The notes below the pieces were generated by a model. The model saw only the letters and a program-made list of their open reading frames with translations, did no database searches and was not told the DNA's origin. The translations under genes and the position numbers were made by a program. A stretch of 64,000 bases of DNA from Bosea sp. ANAM02 (GTDB lineage: Bacteria > Pseudomonadota > Alphaproteobacteria > Rhizobiales > Beijerinckiaceae), in assembly GCF_011764485.1 (NCBI RefSeq), contig NZ_AP022849.1, positions 434,001-498,000 of the forward strand, in the 5' to 3' direction. Each line of letters starts with the position of its first letter. Within the stretch, counting starts at the first letter, position 1. Shown here piece by piece: positions 37,041 to 46,500 of the stretch.

Positions 37041-37853
37041 TTGGGCGCATCATTCAGCCATGGCTTCCGACTCCATCCTGGTGTCGACGTCGACGGCTTC
37101 CTTGCGCGCTTCAGCGAACAGGCCCGCGCGCTCGCCTACAAGCTGACTGCGGCGCGGCTCGCACAACTTGCCCAAGCAACCGCCGACGACCGCTTCCTGG
37201 GTCGCGATCGAGACACATCCCCATCGCCGATCGATCTCGCCGTCGAGCAGATGAAATCTCGGTACGACAATTGCCAGGCCACAAAGCGGCGGGAGCCCGA
37301 GGACGATGTCCAATGCGAGGCGTCGCATGTCGAGCATGAGGGCCGGATCCACATCCTGCTGCACGCCGAAATGACGGAATACCATGATCTTCTGGTCGAG
37401 ACCGAGGGCGCCGAGCGCTGGCCTTGGTACGATGCAGATGCCGCTCCTCCGGGTGTTACGAGCACCGAGTGGGATCGCCGGCGCGACACCTGGTTCGAGA
37501 TCATGAAAATCCATGGTTGGTCGATGCCGGGCGTCTTCAAGCTGCTCGAAGAACTTCCGGCCGTCGCGACCGACGACATCCTCGCTGCTCTCCCCAGCCT
37601 CGAACGTCGCGCTCGCAGAATCGCATTGCCCAACTTGGTTGCCAGGCGTTGTCCTACGTCGCCAAGGGACATGAGCGCCGCGATCGAAGCCGTCATCGAG
37701 GCGTCGAGCTGGATCCAGGACACGGCCGAGGGCAAGGAAGCCCTCGCGACCGAGATTGCCTCGGTTTCCACGCAGCTCGCGCAATCAACCTTCCGCGTCG
37801 CCGGCGCCGCGGGGGATCCCACGGAGGTTCACGATGCCCGCCATGGATGCTGA
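37041..37853 (+). CDS. Hypothetical protein, 270 aa
   Basis: TTG start with a strong GGGGAGG 7 nt upstream. Mostly helical, with an acidic patch and MKIHGWSMPGVFKLLEELPAVATDDILAALP in the middle. No motif recognised. Part of the ligA operon; its end overlaps the next gene by 20 bp. Confidence 0.5.
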   Translation: MGASFSHGFRLHPGVDVDGFLARFSEQARALAYKLTAARLAQLAQATADDRFLGRDRDTSPSPIDLAVEQMKSRYDNCQATKRREPEDDVQCEASHVEHEGRIHILLHAEMTEYHDLLVETEGAERWPWYDADAAPPGVTSTEWDRRRDTWFEIMKIHGWSMPGVFKLLEELPAVATDDILAALPSLERRARRIALPNLVARRCPTSPRDMSAAIEAVIEASSWIQDTAEGKEALATEIASVSTQLAQSTFRVAGAAGDPTEVHDARHGC

Positions 37854-38100
37854 TGTTTTCTGTTCGGCGTTCGAGGCACACACCGCCGGCCGCGTGCGCG
37901 GCGAGCCGAACTTCTTCACGCGCCGAATGGCTATAATCCTGGCTGCCATGGACGGAACGACGCCTAGTGAAGCAGTCCAGCGGTGCGAGCAGCTCGGCCT
38001 GCTGAAGGCCGGCGCCTGGTCCTGGTTTGCCAGGAACGGTGGCATCACGGTTGCCCAGATTGAGCAGGTGAGGTCTGAAATGGTCCGCAATGTCTCGTGA
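37834..38100 (+). CDS. Small hypothetical protein, 88 aa
   Basis: ATG with GGAGG 6 nt upstream, inside the 3' end of the preceding gene. It is helical (ADVFCSAFEAHTAGRVRG; AIILAAMDGTTPSEAVQRCEQLGLLKAGAWSWFARNGGIT) and resembles a small DNA-binding or regulatory module, but no motif is diagnostic. Confidence 0.45.
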   Translation: MPAMDADVFCSAFEAHTAGRVRGEPNFFTRRMAIILAAMDGTTPSEAVQRCEQLGLLKAGAWSWFARNGGITVAQIEQVRSEMVRNVS

Positions 38101-38365
38101 GAAACTCGTCTTCGACCACATCCCCCAGATGGCCGAGACCTTCGGCGAGCCCTGCAGCAACTGCAAGCTGTTCGACGGGCTTTGTCAGAAGGGACACCGG
38201 ACGAAGACCGTCGGCATCGCAACCGGGCACATCCCAGAGGCCTATGTTCGCCGCGTTGGCGGCTGCAGCGATCATGTGTTCCGGGAAGGATACTGGTACG
38301 GTGAGGAGCCCGTCCGCCCCTTCAGCGGAGACTACGGCGGCACCAAGACAAACCTGATGGTGTGA
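38090..38365 (+). CDS. Small Cys-containing protein, 91 aa
   Basis: The ATG overlaps the previous gene by 11 bp. Contains CSNCKLFDGLCQKGH and a later GGCSDH, a spacing that could bind zinc or an iron-sulfur cluster. Last gene of the ligA operon. Function unknown. Confidence 0.5.
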   Translation: MSREKLVFDHIPQMAETFGEPCSNCKLFDGLCQKGHRTKTVGIATGHIPEAYVRRVGGCSDHVFREGYWYGEEPVRPFSGDYGGTKTNLMV

Positions 38366-38389
38366 CCACCGCCGCCGGGGGAAGCGCTA

Positions 38390-38569
38390 TCAGCGCTTCT
38401 TCAGCTCTTTTTCGACCGCATCCGCGGAAGGACCTGCCTTCTTGACCGCCGCTTCGAGCTCCGCCTTCGAGACGCCGAACTTTTCAGTCCAGTAGCGAAC
38501 CTCGTAATCCTCGCTCAAGCTGATGCGGGAACGATCCTGCGGGCCTCGATTGCTTTTGTCGTCCACCAT
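38390..38569 (-). CDS. DUF3606 family small protein
   Basis: 59 aa: VDDKSNRGPQDRSRISLSED, YEVRYWTEKFGVSKAELEAAV and a closing GPSADAVEKELKK. This is the DUF3606 signature, common in alphaproteobacteria and plasmids, with no known function. ATG 38569 is used; another in-frame ATG is at 38581. Confidence 0.85.
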   Translation of the reverse strand: MVDDKSNRGPQDRSRISLSEDYEVRYWTEKFGVSKAELEAAVKKAGPSADAVEKELKKR

Positions 38570-38812
38570 GCTGGCCTCCATCTCTTTCGACGGAATAATC
38601 GCCAGGAGAGCGCAGGGTTCCTGATCACGCAAGCAGATGCGGTTCCAGGGAGGCCTGTCGATCTGGAGCCGGGCTGCGTGCTCCCAGCACGCTCACCCGA
38701 CCATAATAGCTGCCTTCGGTTGATTGCCGGCGCCTGCTTCGACCAAATCGTGCAAGACCGCACCAGACGGTCACCCATCCGTGTCGGTCGTGGATCGGGC
38801 GCCAAGCTCGCT

Positions 38813-39577
38813 CTAGCGCCGCGGCACTACGAGAACCCCCTGCCGTCGAGCCATCGCGAGATCATAACCCTCAGGAAGGGGGTCTCGGGAAGGCCAGAAT
38901 GCGCCGGCGAAGGAATACAGTGAGCCCTTGATCACGCGATTGTACATGAGCCGATACAGCCCCTCCGCGTTCAACTCCATCGCCCGAGGATGCAACTCGA
39001 ACAATTCTGGGGCCGTTAGTGGTCGGCCTTCCTTTCGAATGATGTCCAGCGCCTCTTCGACAATCAAACGGTTGAGTTTTTTGGGATCAGAGGGATGCAT
39101 ACGGAGCGTGGGCGTCCAGGCGCCAATGCGAATCTCGCCATCGCGCTCAGTCATCCATCCCATGAGGACGCAGCGATCCACCAATCTGCGCGCGTAGATC
39201 AGATTTGCGTCCCCAGCGAAAAAGTCTCGGTGAGGGTGCTTTGCCATCACCGCCTCGAAGGACATGGGGCCTGATGCCTCGAAAACAATCTGAAGCGCCT
39301 CGTTGACAAAACGAGCTTCGAAAGCTCCCGTCCCGAACTTTTCCGGCATTACAACGGCCGGTGATCCATCGACGCCCCCGACCGGTGCTGCGTTGACGCG
39401 TCGCCCCCCGGCAGTGGCAGGTTCAGCCGTAGGCACGACCGGAGTTCCTGTCATGACGCGAATATACTCCTCCAGAGCTGCGATCTGGCGGGCGATCTTG
39501 GTCTGCTGAGCCATAAGGCTCTCCAGCTGCCGTCGAGCGACGCTGAGACCCATCTCTGCATTATCATCAACCGGCAT
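38813..39577 (-). CDS. Hypothetical protein with helical N-terminus and two winged-helix-like repeats
   Basis: 254 aa. A coiled-coil start (ARRQLESLMAQQTKIARQIAALEEYIRVM) is followed by two similar stretches: FVNEALQIVFEASGPMSFEAVMAKHPHRDF and LIVEEALDIIRKEGRPLTAPELFELHPRAM. Both recall small winged-helix units. A DNA-binding role is inferred only from that. No family name known. Confidence 0.45.
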   Translation of the reverse strand: MPVDDNAEMGLSVARRQLESLMAQQTKIARQIAALEEYIRVMTGTPVVPTAEPATAGGRRVNAAPVGGVDGSPAVVMPEKFGTGAFEARFVNEALQIVFEASGPMSFEAVMAKHPHRDFFAGDANLIYARRLVDRCVLMGWMTERDGEIRIGAWTPTLRMHPSDPKKLNRLIVEEALDIIRKEGRPLTAPELFELHPRAMELNAEGLYRLMYNRVIKGSLYSFAGAFWPSRDPLPEGYDLAMARRQGVLVVPRR

Positions 39578-39641
39578 TGCACGCTCCAGATCAAGAACGT
39601 CACTATGCGACTCGCCGCTGCATGGAACAAGCAAGCGGTCA

Positions 39642-40013
39642 TTACAACGACGCACCGGGCGAGCGGGTACGCCCTTCAATCTTAACCCGCCGCTCCTCCG
39701 TTCCTGGTTTCCCTGCCCGCAGGCGGACGGTACTCTCCGCGCTCATCGCGTTCGAGGCGAGCACAGGCTCGACGGCTGCGAACATGTCGTCGGCATTCTG
39801 GCCATAGATGTAGACGCTAGCCCCTGTCAGCCCGCCGCCGGCCTCTGGCCCCAGGGTCAAGCCAAAGTCATGGCCGTCGACGATCCCGAGGCCATTGAGC
39901 GCGGTGGCAAGCTCTGCCTCGAAGCTCGCGATGTCGGCAACGACGCGGTCCGCCTCAGACAGCGATGAGCTCGGAATTTCGATGATGAGGGCGTGCTCGT
40001 TCTCGTCGGCCAC
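39642..40013 (-). CDS. Hypothetical protein, 123 aa
   Basis: Starts with GTG at 40013 (VADENEHALIIEIP). Soluble and beta-rich, with GLTLGPEAGGGLTGASVYIYGQNADDMFAAVEPVL. It looks like a ferredoxin-type alpha/beta fold. No function recognised. Confidence 0.45.
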   Translation of the reverse strand: MADENEHALIIEIPSSSLSEADRVVADIASFEAELATALNGLGIVDGHDFGLTLGPEAGGGLTGASVYIYGQNADDMFAAVEPVLASNAMSAESTVRLRAGKPGTEERRVKIEGRTRSPGASL

Positions 40014-40135
40014 AGTTAAAGCTCGCTCTTGTCGCGGGCTCCTACATTCGCTCACCGATCCCCAACCGATCAATGGCAGATCGTGGATGACGCCAAGACC
40101 CGCGGCTCATCTGCGCCGCGTCAGTGTCGAAAGCG

Positions 40136-41080
40136 TCAGCCCATCTCAGGAGCGGGCGCGAGGGCCCGTGCCGGCGTTGGCGCCGCATAGAGGCGAGCGA
40201 GCATCTTGTCCTGGGTCTGCGCGATCCGCTGCAGCTTGGCGATCGCCGTCGGCGACAGGCGCATCATGTTGTCGACCCAGGCCTCGCCGAGGTGCTCCAG
40301 CTCTTCCTTCATGTTGCCGCTGCGGCGATGGAAGGCCGAGAACAGCGCAAGCCGTGCTGCGTGGATGGGCAACGTGTCCCGGGCGTACTTTTCGATCCAC
40401 CCGATGCCGGTGCCGTTCGGCACGACCGCGTCCAGGCCGCCGGCATCATAGAACGCCTGTGCAGTCAGCTCGTCTCCCGAGTGGAGCATCTTCAGCGCGG
40501 CGCTGTTGCCCATCTTACGGCCGAGCACCGCGATCGCCGTGATCGGGAAGTGGTTGAACTTCACCTCGGGGTAGCTGAACGAAGCCTGCTCCTCGGCGAT
40601 CATCAGATTGCAGGAGCGCGGGGCGTCGATGCCGCCACCGATCGCCTTGGCGTGGATGGTCGAGAGCGTGATGGTCAGCCCGCCCAGGCAGCTGGCGTTA
40701 CGCGCGGCATCCTCACCTGAAACGCGGGCATATTCGAGCATGGCTGCGCGATCGTTTTTCGCCAGGCAGTCGAGATAGAAATCGAGATCGCCACCAAGTG
40801 TGAAGATCGGGCCGCGGCCGCGGAACGCGAGAAAGCGAACCGGGCAGTCGATGTAGCGCGAGCCCCAGAGATCCATGATCGACTGCTGGACCTTGCCCAG
40901 GCTGCTCAGCAGCTCGAACGTGAAGATCGGCTTCGGCTCGGGAACGATCGTTACCCAGAGAAGGCTCAGCTCCGCGTCGAAATCGAGCTCGATCTGCGGG
41001 AGATGACCAGCATGCCCTCGGATCGCACCGACGACGTCGTCGGCGAGCAGCGCAGAATTCGCGACAACGGACTTGAGCAA
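40136..41080 (-). CDS. RpfF-like crotonase (putative DSF-family signal synthase)
   Basis: 314 aa. A crotonase fold with features typical of RpfF rather than ordinary enoyl-CoA hydratases: FTLGGDLDFYLDCLAKNDRAAMLEYARV (about 93-120), AIGGGIDAPRSCNLMIAEEQASFSYPEVKFNHFPI (about 146-180), and LHSGDELTAQAFYDAGGLDAVV. RpfF makes cis-2-unsaturated fatty acid quorum signals from acyl-ACP and has two catalytic glutamates. Here the second is present (Glu172), but the first position is Asp152. It is divergent from the methyltransferase gene, with GATCCTT elements upstream of both. No sensor (RpfC-like) gene is adjacent. Confidence 0.75.
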   Translation of the reverse strand: MLKSVVANSALLADDVVGAIRGHAGHLPQIELDFDAELSLLWVTIVPEPKPIFTFELLSSLGKVQQSIMDLWGSRYIDCPVRFLAFRGRGPIFTLGGDLDFYLDCLAKNDRAAMLEYARVSGEDAARNASCLGGLTITLSTIHAKAIGGGIDAPRSCNLMIAEEQASFSYPEVKFNHFPITAIAVLGRKMGNSAALKMLHSGDELTAQAFYDAGGLDAVVPNGTGIGWIEKYARDTLPIHAARLALFSAFHRRSGNMKEELEHLGEAWVDNMMRLSPTAIAKLQRIAQTQDKMLARLYAAPTPARALAPAPEMG

Positions 41081-41371
41081 GGCTAACCCCCAGGCATTCG
41101 GACCCGCGAGGCGATTCCTGGCGGCGATGCAAGGATCGATTCCTCATTCCTATCCGTCAAGCTCGCACATGCGAAAAGAACAACCACGATCCATGGAAAT
41201 TTTCCCGCGCAACCTCGGAAGCGATCCTTCAGTCGCGCGCGCCAGTCAGTAGTGCGGGAAGAAATCCGTGGGCGGAGAGGATGGACCGCTCGCGGCATTC
41301 ATGGATTCAAGCGAGCCTAACATGAATCGTCGCGTCGAATCCTTCGCGCGATCCATGGCTCGGGTAGGATT

Positions 41372-42331
41372 ATGCGCGCTCTCGATCTTTTCTGCGGCGG
41401 CGGCCTTTCGTCGGCGGGCGCCCACGCCGCTGGCTTCACCACCGTCGCCGGCATCGACTTCAACCAGCACGCCCTTTCTGCGTTCGCCGTGAATAATCCG
41501 CAGGCTCGCACCTATTGCGCGCGCGTCGAGGAAATCGACACCGTTGCGCTCCATGAAGAGATCGGCCCGATCGACGCCTTGATCGCGAGCCCGGCCTGCA
41601 CCGACCACAGCCGAGCGAAGGGTAGCCGCCCGCGCGACCTGGTCAACATGGAGACGGCGCTCGCGGTCCTGCCCTATGCCCGAACGATGCTCCCTCCGAT
41701 CCTGGTGATCGAGAACGTGCGCGAGATGCGCAACTGGCGAGGCTATCCCGAGCTTCTGCAGGGGCTTCGCGATATCGGGTACGGCGTCTCCGAGCATGTG
41801 TTGGACGCGAGCGATTACGGCGTCCCGCAGACCCGAACCCGCTTGTTCATTGTCTGCCTTCTCGGCCGTCCTGCGCCGCTGAGCATTCCTGCGCTGCGGA
41901 CCGGCCGCCCGACCGTGTACTCAATCCTTGAGCCCAAGGGCAAATGGAAGACACGCCGTCTCGCCGACAAGGCCGAGGCCACTCGCAACCGCGTCGAGAA
42001 AGCCTTCGAGGTCCTCGGTCGAGACACCTCGTTCCTGACTGTGTTTTATGGGAGCGATGGCCTGGGATACCTCGAACTTTCGAAGCCCCTGAGAACGATT
42101 ACCACGCTTGGCCGCTTCGCCTTGGTCGAGCCAGGGCCCGATGGACACACCATCCGTATGCTTCAGGTTCCGGAGCTGAAGCGTGCCATGGGCGTCCCGG
42201 AAAACTTCCACGCCGGCAGCGGATCCGTGCGCGAGCAGATCCGGGTCATCGGCAACGGCGTCTGCGCCCCGGTGATGGAGGCCATCCTGACGCATTGCCG
42301 GGAACTCATCACGCCGGCGCTTGCGGCGTGA
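41372..42331 (+). CDS. C5 cytosine-specific DNA methyltransferase
   Basis: 319 aa. AdoMet motif I ALDLFCGGGLSSAGAHAAGF, motif IV with the catalytic Cys in SPACTDHSRAKG (Cys76; the usual PPC is PAC here), motif VI ENVREM, motif VIII QTRTRLF and motif X GNGVCAPVMEA. The target-recognition region between VIII and X is short. It methylates C5 of cytosine; the site cannot be read from sequence. No restriction enzyme gene is adjacent, so it is a solitary methyltransferase of a phage/plasmid type, perhaps protecting the element. Confidence 0.92.
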   Translation: MRALDLFCGGGLSSAGAHAAGFTTVAGIDFNQHALSAFAVNNPQARTYCARVEEIDTVALHEEIGPIDALIASPACTDHSRAKGSRPRDLVNMETALAVLPYARTMLPPILVIENVREMRNWRGYPELLQGLRDIGYGVSEHVLDASDYGVPQTRTRLFIVCLLGRPAPLSIPALRTGRPTVYSILEPKGKWKTRRLADKAEATRNRVEKAFEVLGRDTSFLTVFYGSDGLGYLELSKPLRTITTLGRFALVEPGPDGHTIRMLQVPELKRAMGVPENFHAGSGSVREQIRVIGNGVCAPVMEAILTHCRELITPALAA

Positions 42332-42382
42332 CTTCTGACTTTCGTCGTCATGATCCAAACCCGTCTCCAAGGAGACTTGATC

Positions 42383-42781
42383 ATGGCGACGAACACCGGG
42401 CCTTACTGGGGCGATCAGCAACAGCTCGAAACCTGCGACGACGCTCCCTTCCTTGGATACGCGGCCTTCCAGCTGCGCCCGGACCACGCGGGCCTGCGAC
42501 TGCTTTTCGGTGCGCGCCCGGTCCGCGCAACGCGTATTCTCGTTCAGAACGGCCTGACATCCCGGGCCTGGATCGAGTTCGAAGCCGGCGGCAGCGTCTG
42601 CCTTTCTGCTCTCGACGACGACTTTCTCGAAACTCTGGCCGCGACCGGCCGCTGCGATATCATCGCTCGAAGCGCGGATGACGAACGCTACTGGATCCCG
42701 GTCTGCTCTGGCCGCCAGGGCCCCGCGCAGCACCGCCACGAACCGACCTGGACCAGCTCTCACTTCTTTGCTGCCGCCTGA
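42383..42781 (+). CDS. Hypothetical protein, 132 aa
   Basis: ATG with GGAG upstream. Soluble, beta-rich, with many Trp and aromatic residues (MATNTGPYWGDQQQLETCDD; WIEFEAGGSVCLSALDDDFLETL). It follows the methyltransferase gene by 51 bp on the same strand. Function unknown. Confidence 0.5.
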   Translation: MATNTGPYWGDQQQLETCDDAPFLGYAAFQLRPDHAGLRLLFGARPVRATRILVQNGLTSRAWIEFEAGGSVCLSALDDDFLETLAATGRCDIIARSADDERYWIPVCSGRQGPAQHRHEPTWTSSHFFAAA

Positions 42782-42889
42782 CGGTCCGTCGTCCACCGGT
42801 TTGAAGCAATTCCCGCTCATTCCTTGTTCCGCGCGAACCTGAAGAGTGCTTCTTTGCTCTCAGTTCGAAGCGGTAAGGAGCAAGAGCTG

Positions 42890-43204
42890 ATGACCCCGAC
42901 GCAACCCGCCGGGAACGAATTCTTTCCGCTCCTGATCCTGGCTTTCGCGCTGACGATAGCTTGCGGTGTTCTGGGTGCCTTCATCCTTCAGGCGAAGGAG
43001 ACGGAACAGCGGAATTCGGCCATTGCCGCGGCCTTCACGGACCAGTCGAAGATGACCGCCATTGCTGCGGCCGGATATCGATTGCGCGCCGAACGGGGAG
43101 GTCCCATCGAGGCCCACTGCAACCGCAGCAATGGAATCGGACCGCTTCCCTGCGACCCACTACCTCAGCTTCCTGGGGTCGATATCCGCATCGTCACCCG
43201 CTGA
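42890..43204 (+). CDS. Small membrane-anchored protein, first of a tandem pair
   Basis: 104 aa. One N-terminal membrane segment (FFPLLILAFALTIACGVLGAFIL), then a periplasmic-looking part ending AAAGYRLRAERGGPIEAHCNRSNGIGPLPCDPLPQLPGVDIRIVTR. The last 40 residues match the next gene closely. Two conserved Cys likely form a disulfide. Function unknown. Confidence 0.55.
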   Translation: MTPTQPAGNEFFPLLILAFALTIACGVLGAFILQAKETEQRNSAIAAAFTDQSKMTAIAAAGYRLRAERGGPIEAHCNRSNGIGPLPCDPLPQLPGVDIRIVTR

Positions 43205-43228
43205 TTATCCAGCAAAAGGAGAACAACA

Positions 43229-43516
43229 ATGAAAGACTTTCTCATGATGGTCTGCATTCCCCTGATTGGGGGTGTCGCCGGCGCCGGATATATCGGAATG
43301 ACCGCATGGAGCAATGAGCGCCAGAATACGGCGAATGCTGCGGTCTTCGCAGACCAGGAAGTCATGAAAGCCGTCGCAAACGCCGGCTATCGACTGCAAG
43401 CCGATTTCGGTTCTCCGATCGTCGCCTACTGCGACCGCCGCAATGACGCCGGCCCGCTGCCCTGCGACCCGTTTCCGCAGTTCCGCGGAATCGAAATTCG
43501 CATCGCGAGCCGATAG
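43229..43516 (+). CDS. Small membrane-anchored protein, second of a tandem pair
   Basis: 95 aa, AAGGAG before the ATG. A paralogue of the preceding gene: one membrane segment (MMVCIPLIGGVAGAGYIGM) and the same end, AGYRLQADFGSPIVAYCDRR then GPLPCDPFPQFRGIEIRIASR. Tandem duplication is clear. Function unknown. Confidence 0.6.
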   Translation: MKDFLMMVCIPLIGGVAGAGYIGMTAWSNERQNTANAAVFADQEVMKAVANAGYRLQADFGSPIVAYCDRRNDAGPLPCDPFPQFRGIEIRIASR

Positions 43517-43573
43517 GCCTATTTCCTGCCCCGCAGCGCTCCCGGCTCGGGCCCGCTGCGGCGCGACAGCATT

Positions 43574-46500
43574 TCAGGCGTGAGGGACGTGAACTCGGGC
43601 AGCTAGGCGCCGGAAGTAGCCGGCTTCCTCCCAGACGGCCCGGTTGCCGACGACATAGAAGTTCTCCTGCGCTCGGGTGACTGCGACGTTCAAAAGATTC
43701 ACCTGCCCACCCGCCCAGGACCTGGCGCCGCCATTTGCGGGCATTGGTGCCCCGAGCACCATGATGACGCTGTCAGCTTCACGACCCTGGACTGTGTGAA
43801 CGGTTCCAATCCGCTCCTTTACCCATTCCGCCGGCTTTTCCGTCCACCGTCGCAAAGCGCCGGACCGCAGGACGAGCTCTCGCAACCGCTTCGACACAAC
43901 GGTGAAGGGCGTCACGATATAGAGGTCGAGCTTGTCGAGCCCCGCACGGTCGAGCCGATGCAGCAACTGCACCACAGCTTCGCCCTCTGCCTCGCACCAT
44001 TTGTCCATCGTGTGAGACGAGCGCACGTCGATCCAATGCGACGGCCCGAGAATGGATCGAATGTCCGAATGCCTAGGCTGGACGGCATGGACCATCAGGC
44101 CGGCGTAAGCGATCTCATTGGCGATCGAGAACATCGGTTCCGCAGAGCGTCGATGCACGAGCAGCGGAAAGCCCACGTCAACTGAGCCGTTGTCCTTCTC
44201 GAACCTCGTGCCCCAGCGCGACGTCGTGTCGGCAAGCGACTGCACAGACGACGCAGGCGCGCTCCATTTGTCGGAATCGATGCCGAAATCCCGACAGATC
44301 GCCTCCGTGAGCGAGGTCGGCAGCGAATTGACCGGTTCGATCTGTTGCGGATCGCCTACAATGATTGCGTTCTGCACCCGCGCCAATGCGCCCACGGCGG
44401 CTTGCGGTGCGGCTTGGCCCGCCTCGTCGACAAGCATCCACCCGAGCGCCTCCGCGTCGAGGTGTCCAATCATCCGCTCAGCCGACGCGAAGGTGGTCGA
44501 CATCACCGGGACAACCAGGAACAGGCTAGACCAGAGATCCGGCATGAACGGATTGATCTTCTCCGACCAGGCTAGACCAGAGCTGAAAGTCTGGAACAAG
44601 ACCTCCAGATTGTCGCGGAGCGGCTTCGCGGCCGCATCAACGAACGCCTTGTGAAGAGCCAGGGCCAGCTCGAACACCTCGTCACGCTTCCGATGGAGCT
44701 CGTCGCTGATCCACGGCGAATCCAGCTGGATCTCGTCGCGACCGCGGGCGAAGAAGGCCGTGTCGACGATCCGGTCCCCAGCGATGGCGCGCATGCCGGC
44801 CGCTTGCTCCGCCGCCCGACGGACCGACCTCTCGATCTCGACGTAGCCGGCCTTGGCGGCCTTCAAGGCCCGTTCCGCGTCCTGGGCTGCCTTTGCCGCG
44901 AGGGCCTGCACACCAACCGTCTGGAGCACCTCGTTGTGGGCGGCGATGGCCTGCTTGCTGTATTCGAGGCTTTCGGAGAGCCAGGTACGGAAAGCCTTCG
45001 TGCGGAAGAGCTTCGCCAAAGGCCCGGGGCTGGTTTGCTCGAAGAGCTTCTGCGCGCCCTCCACCTGCTTCAGCCGCGCTTCATGCAGCGCAATCTGCTG
45101 CTGGCATTTTCCGATGCTGGCTACGGCTTCGACGTGCTTTACCTGCGCGGCAGCGACGACGGCATCAGCCTCTTGCAGGGGCTGCTGGAGCTCTGCGAAC
45201 TTGCCAAGGCCCCGGCGTCCCTCCTCAAGCTTCATCAGCAGGCCAGCCACCTCGCTATAGGCGCTGACGAACCGATCGCGCGCCACCCGCCAACGGCGCA
45301 GCGCCTCAGTGTGATCCGACGGCGGATCCTCCTGGAGGACGATCTTCGGTCGCCGCTTCCTGACTTCTCCTGTCTGGGGATCGGCTGGCTCGTCGATAAG
45401 CTGTCGAACTCCCGACGCCTCGGCGAGATAGCTCCTCAGGCCGTGGTCCTTGTCGATCCAGGCGCGCTGGCGAAAGGCCCTGCGGTTCGAGGACTTGCCC
45501 ATCACCGCGGCGATTAAACCCCAGGTGCTCTCGTCGCCGGCGACGTGGTCGCTCACGGTCTTGAAATAGCGCATGCCAGGCGCGTCGGCGGCGACGGCCT
45601 TCAGCGACGGAAGCTCGCGACTCACGTTCTCGACGGCGGCGTTGTTGGTCGAGGCGACCAGCATCTCAAACCCGCGCAGGCTCGGCGCCAACTGCGAGAC
45701 GGTGAGCCGTGATTGGCCGGACTTATGGAAGGTTCCCGTCGTGAAGGCCTTCGCCGGATCGTCGAATTCACACATCGCCTTGGCGCGATCGACCACCAGC
45801 CCTGCGACCGCATCGCGTAGCAAGGTCGTCTTCCCGGTGCCTGGAGGCCCGTTGACCGGCAGGATTCCAGATTTCGATGCCTGGTTGACTGCGAGGTTCA
45901 CCGCAGCCTGCTGGAGCAGCACGAGGGGATGACGCCCCTTCGCCGGCCAACGCCCCTTTGGCATCAGGATCGGCGAGAGGGTCGATGCGAGCAACTGATC
46001 GTCCTTCAGGACGTCCTCTCGCTCCGGTGGAGCGATCACGCCGAGATAGTGCTTCAGCGCTTTCGGCAACTTGCCTGCGGCCTCAAGTTCGGCCGCTTCA
46101 GCCAGGTGCGTGAGATAAAAGCTCCCGAGCAGCGGCGGCTCGGGTGGCTCTTTCGAAAACTCAAAATGAAAGACGCGAACAGCGAAGGACGGTCTCACGA
46201 CGTGGCTCGGGTGCAGACCGAGCTTGTCGACCAGCCAATCGAACGCGTCAGCGATTGCCGCAAATGTCAGCGGCATGACCTCCAGATCGTCATTCTGGAT
46301 GCGAAGCCTCTCTCCGAGCTCGGAAACCAGCTCGCGCTCGGCCTTCTGCCAGCCGCCCAGAGATGAGAGGTCGCGATCGAGGGCCTTCGGCAATCCCCAG
46401 GCGAAGCTCGAAATCGCGATCGGGAGTTCCTCTTGCGGAACGCCTTGCGCGTCGATCGTGATAGCGGCGATCGGTGCAAACCCCTTCGCCTCTTGCCGGT

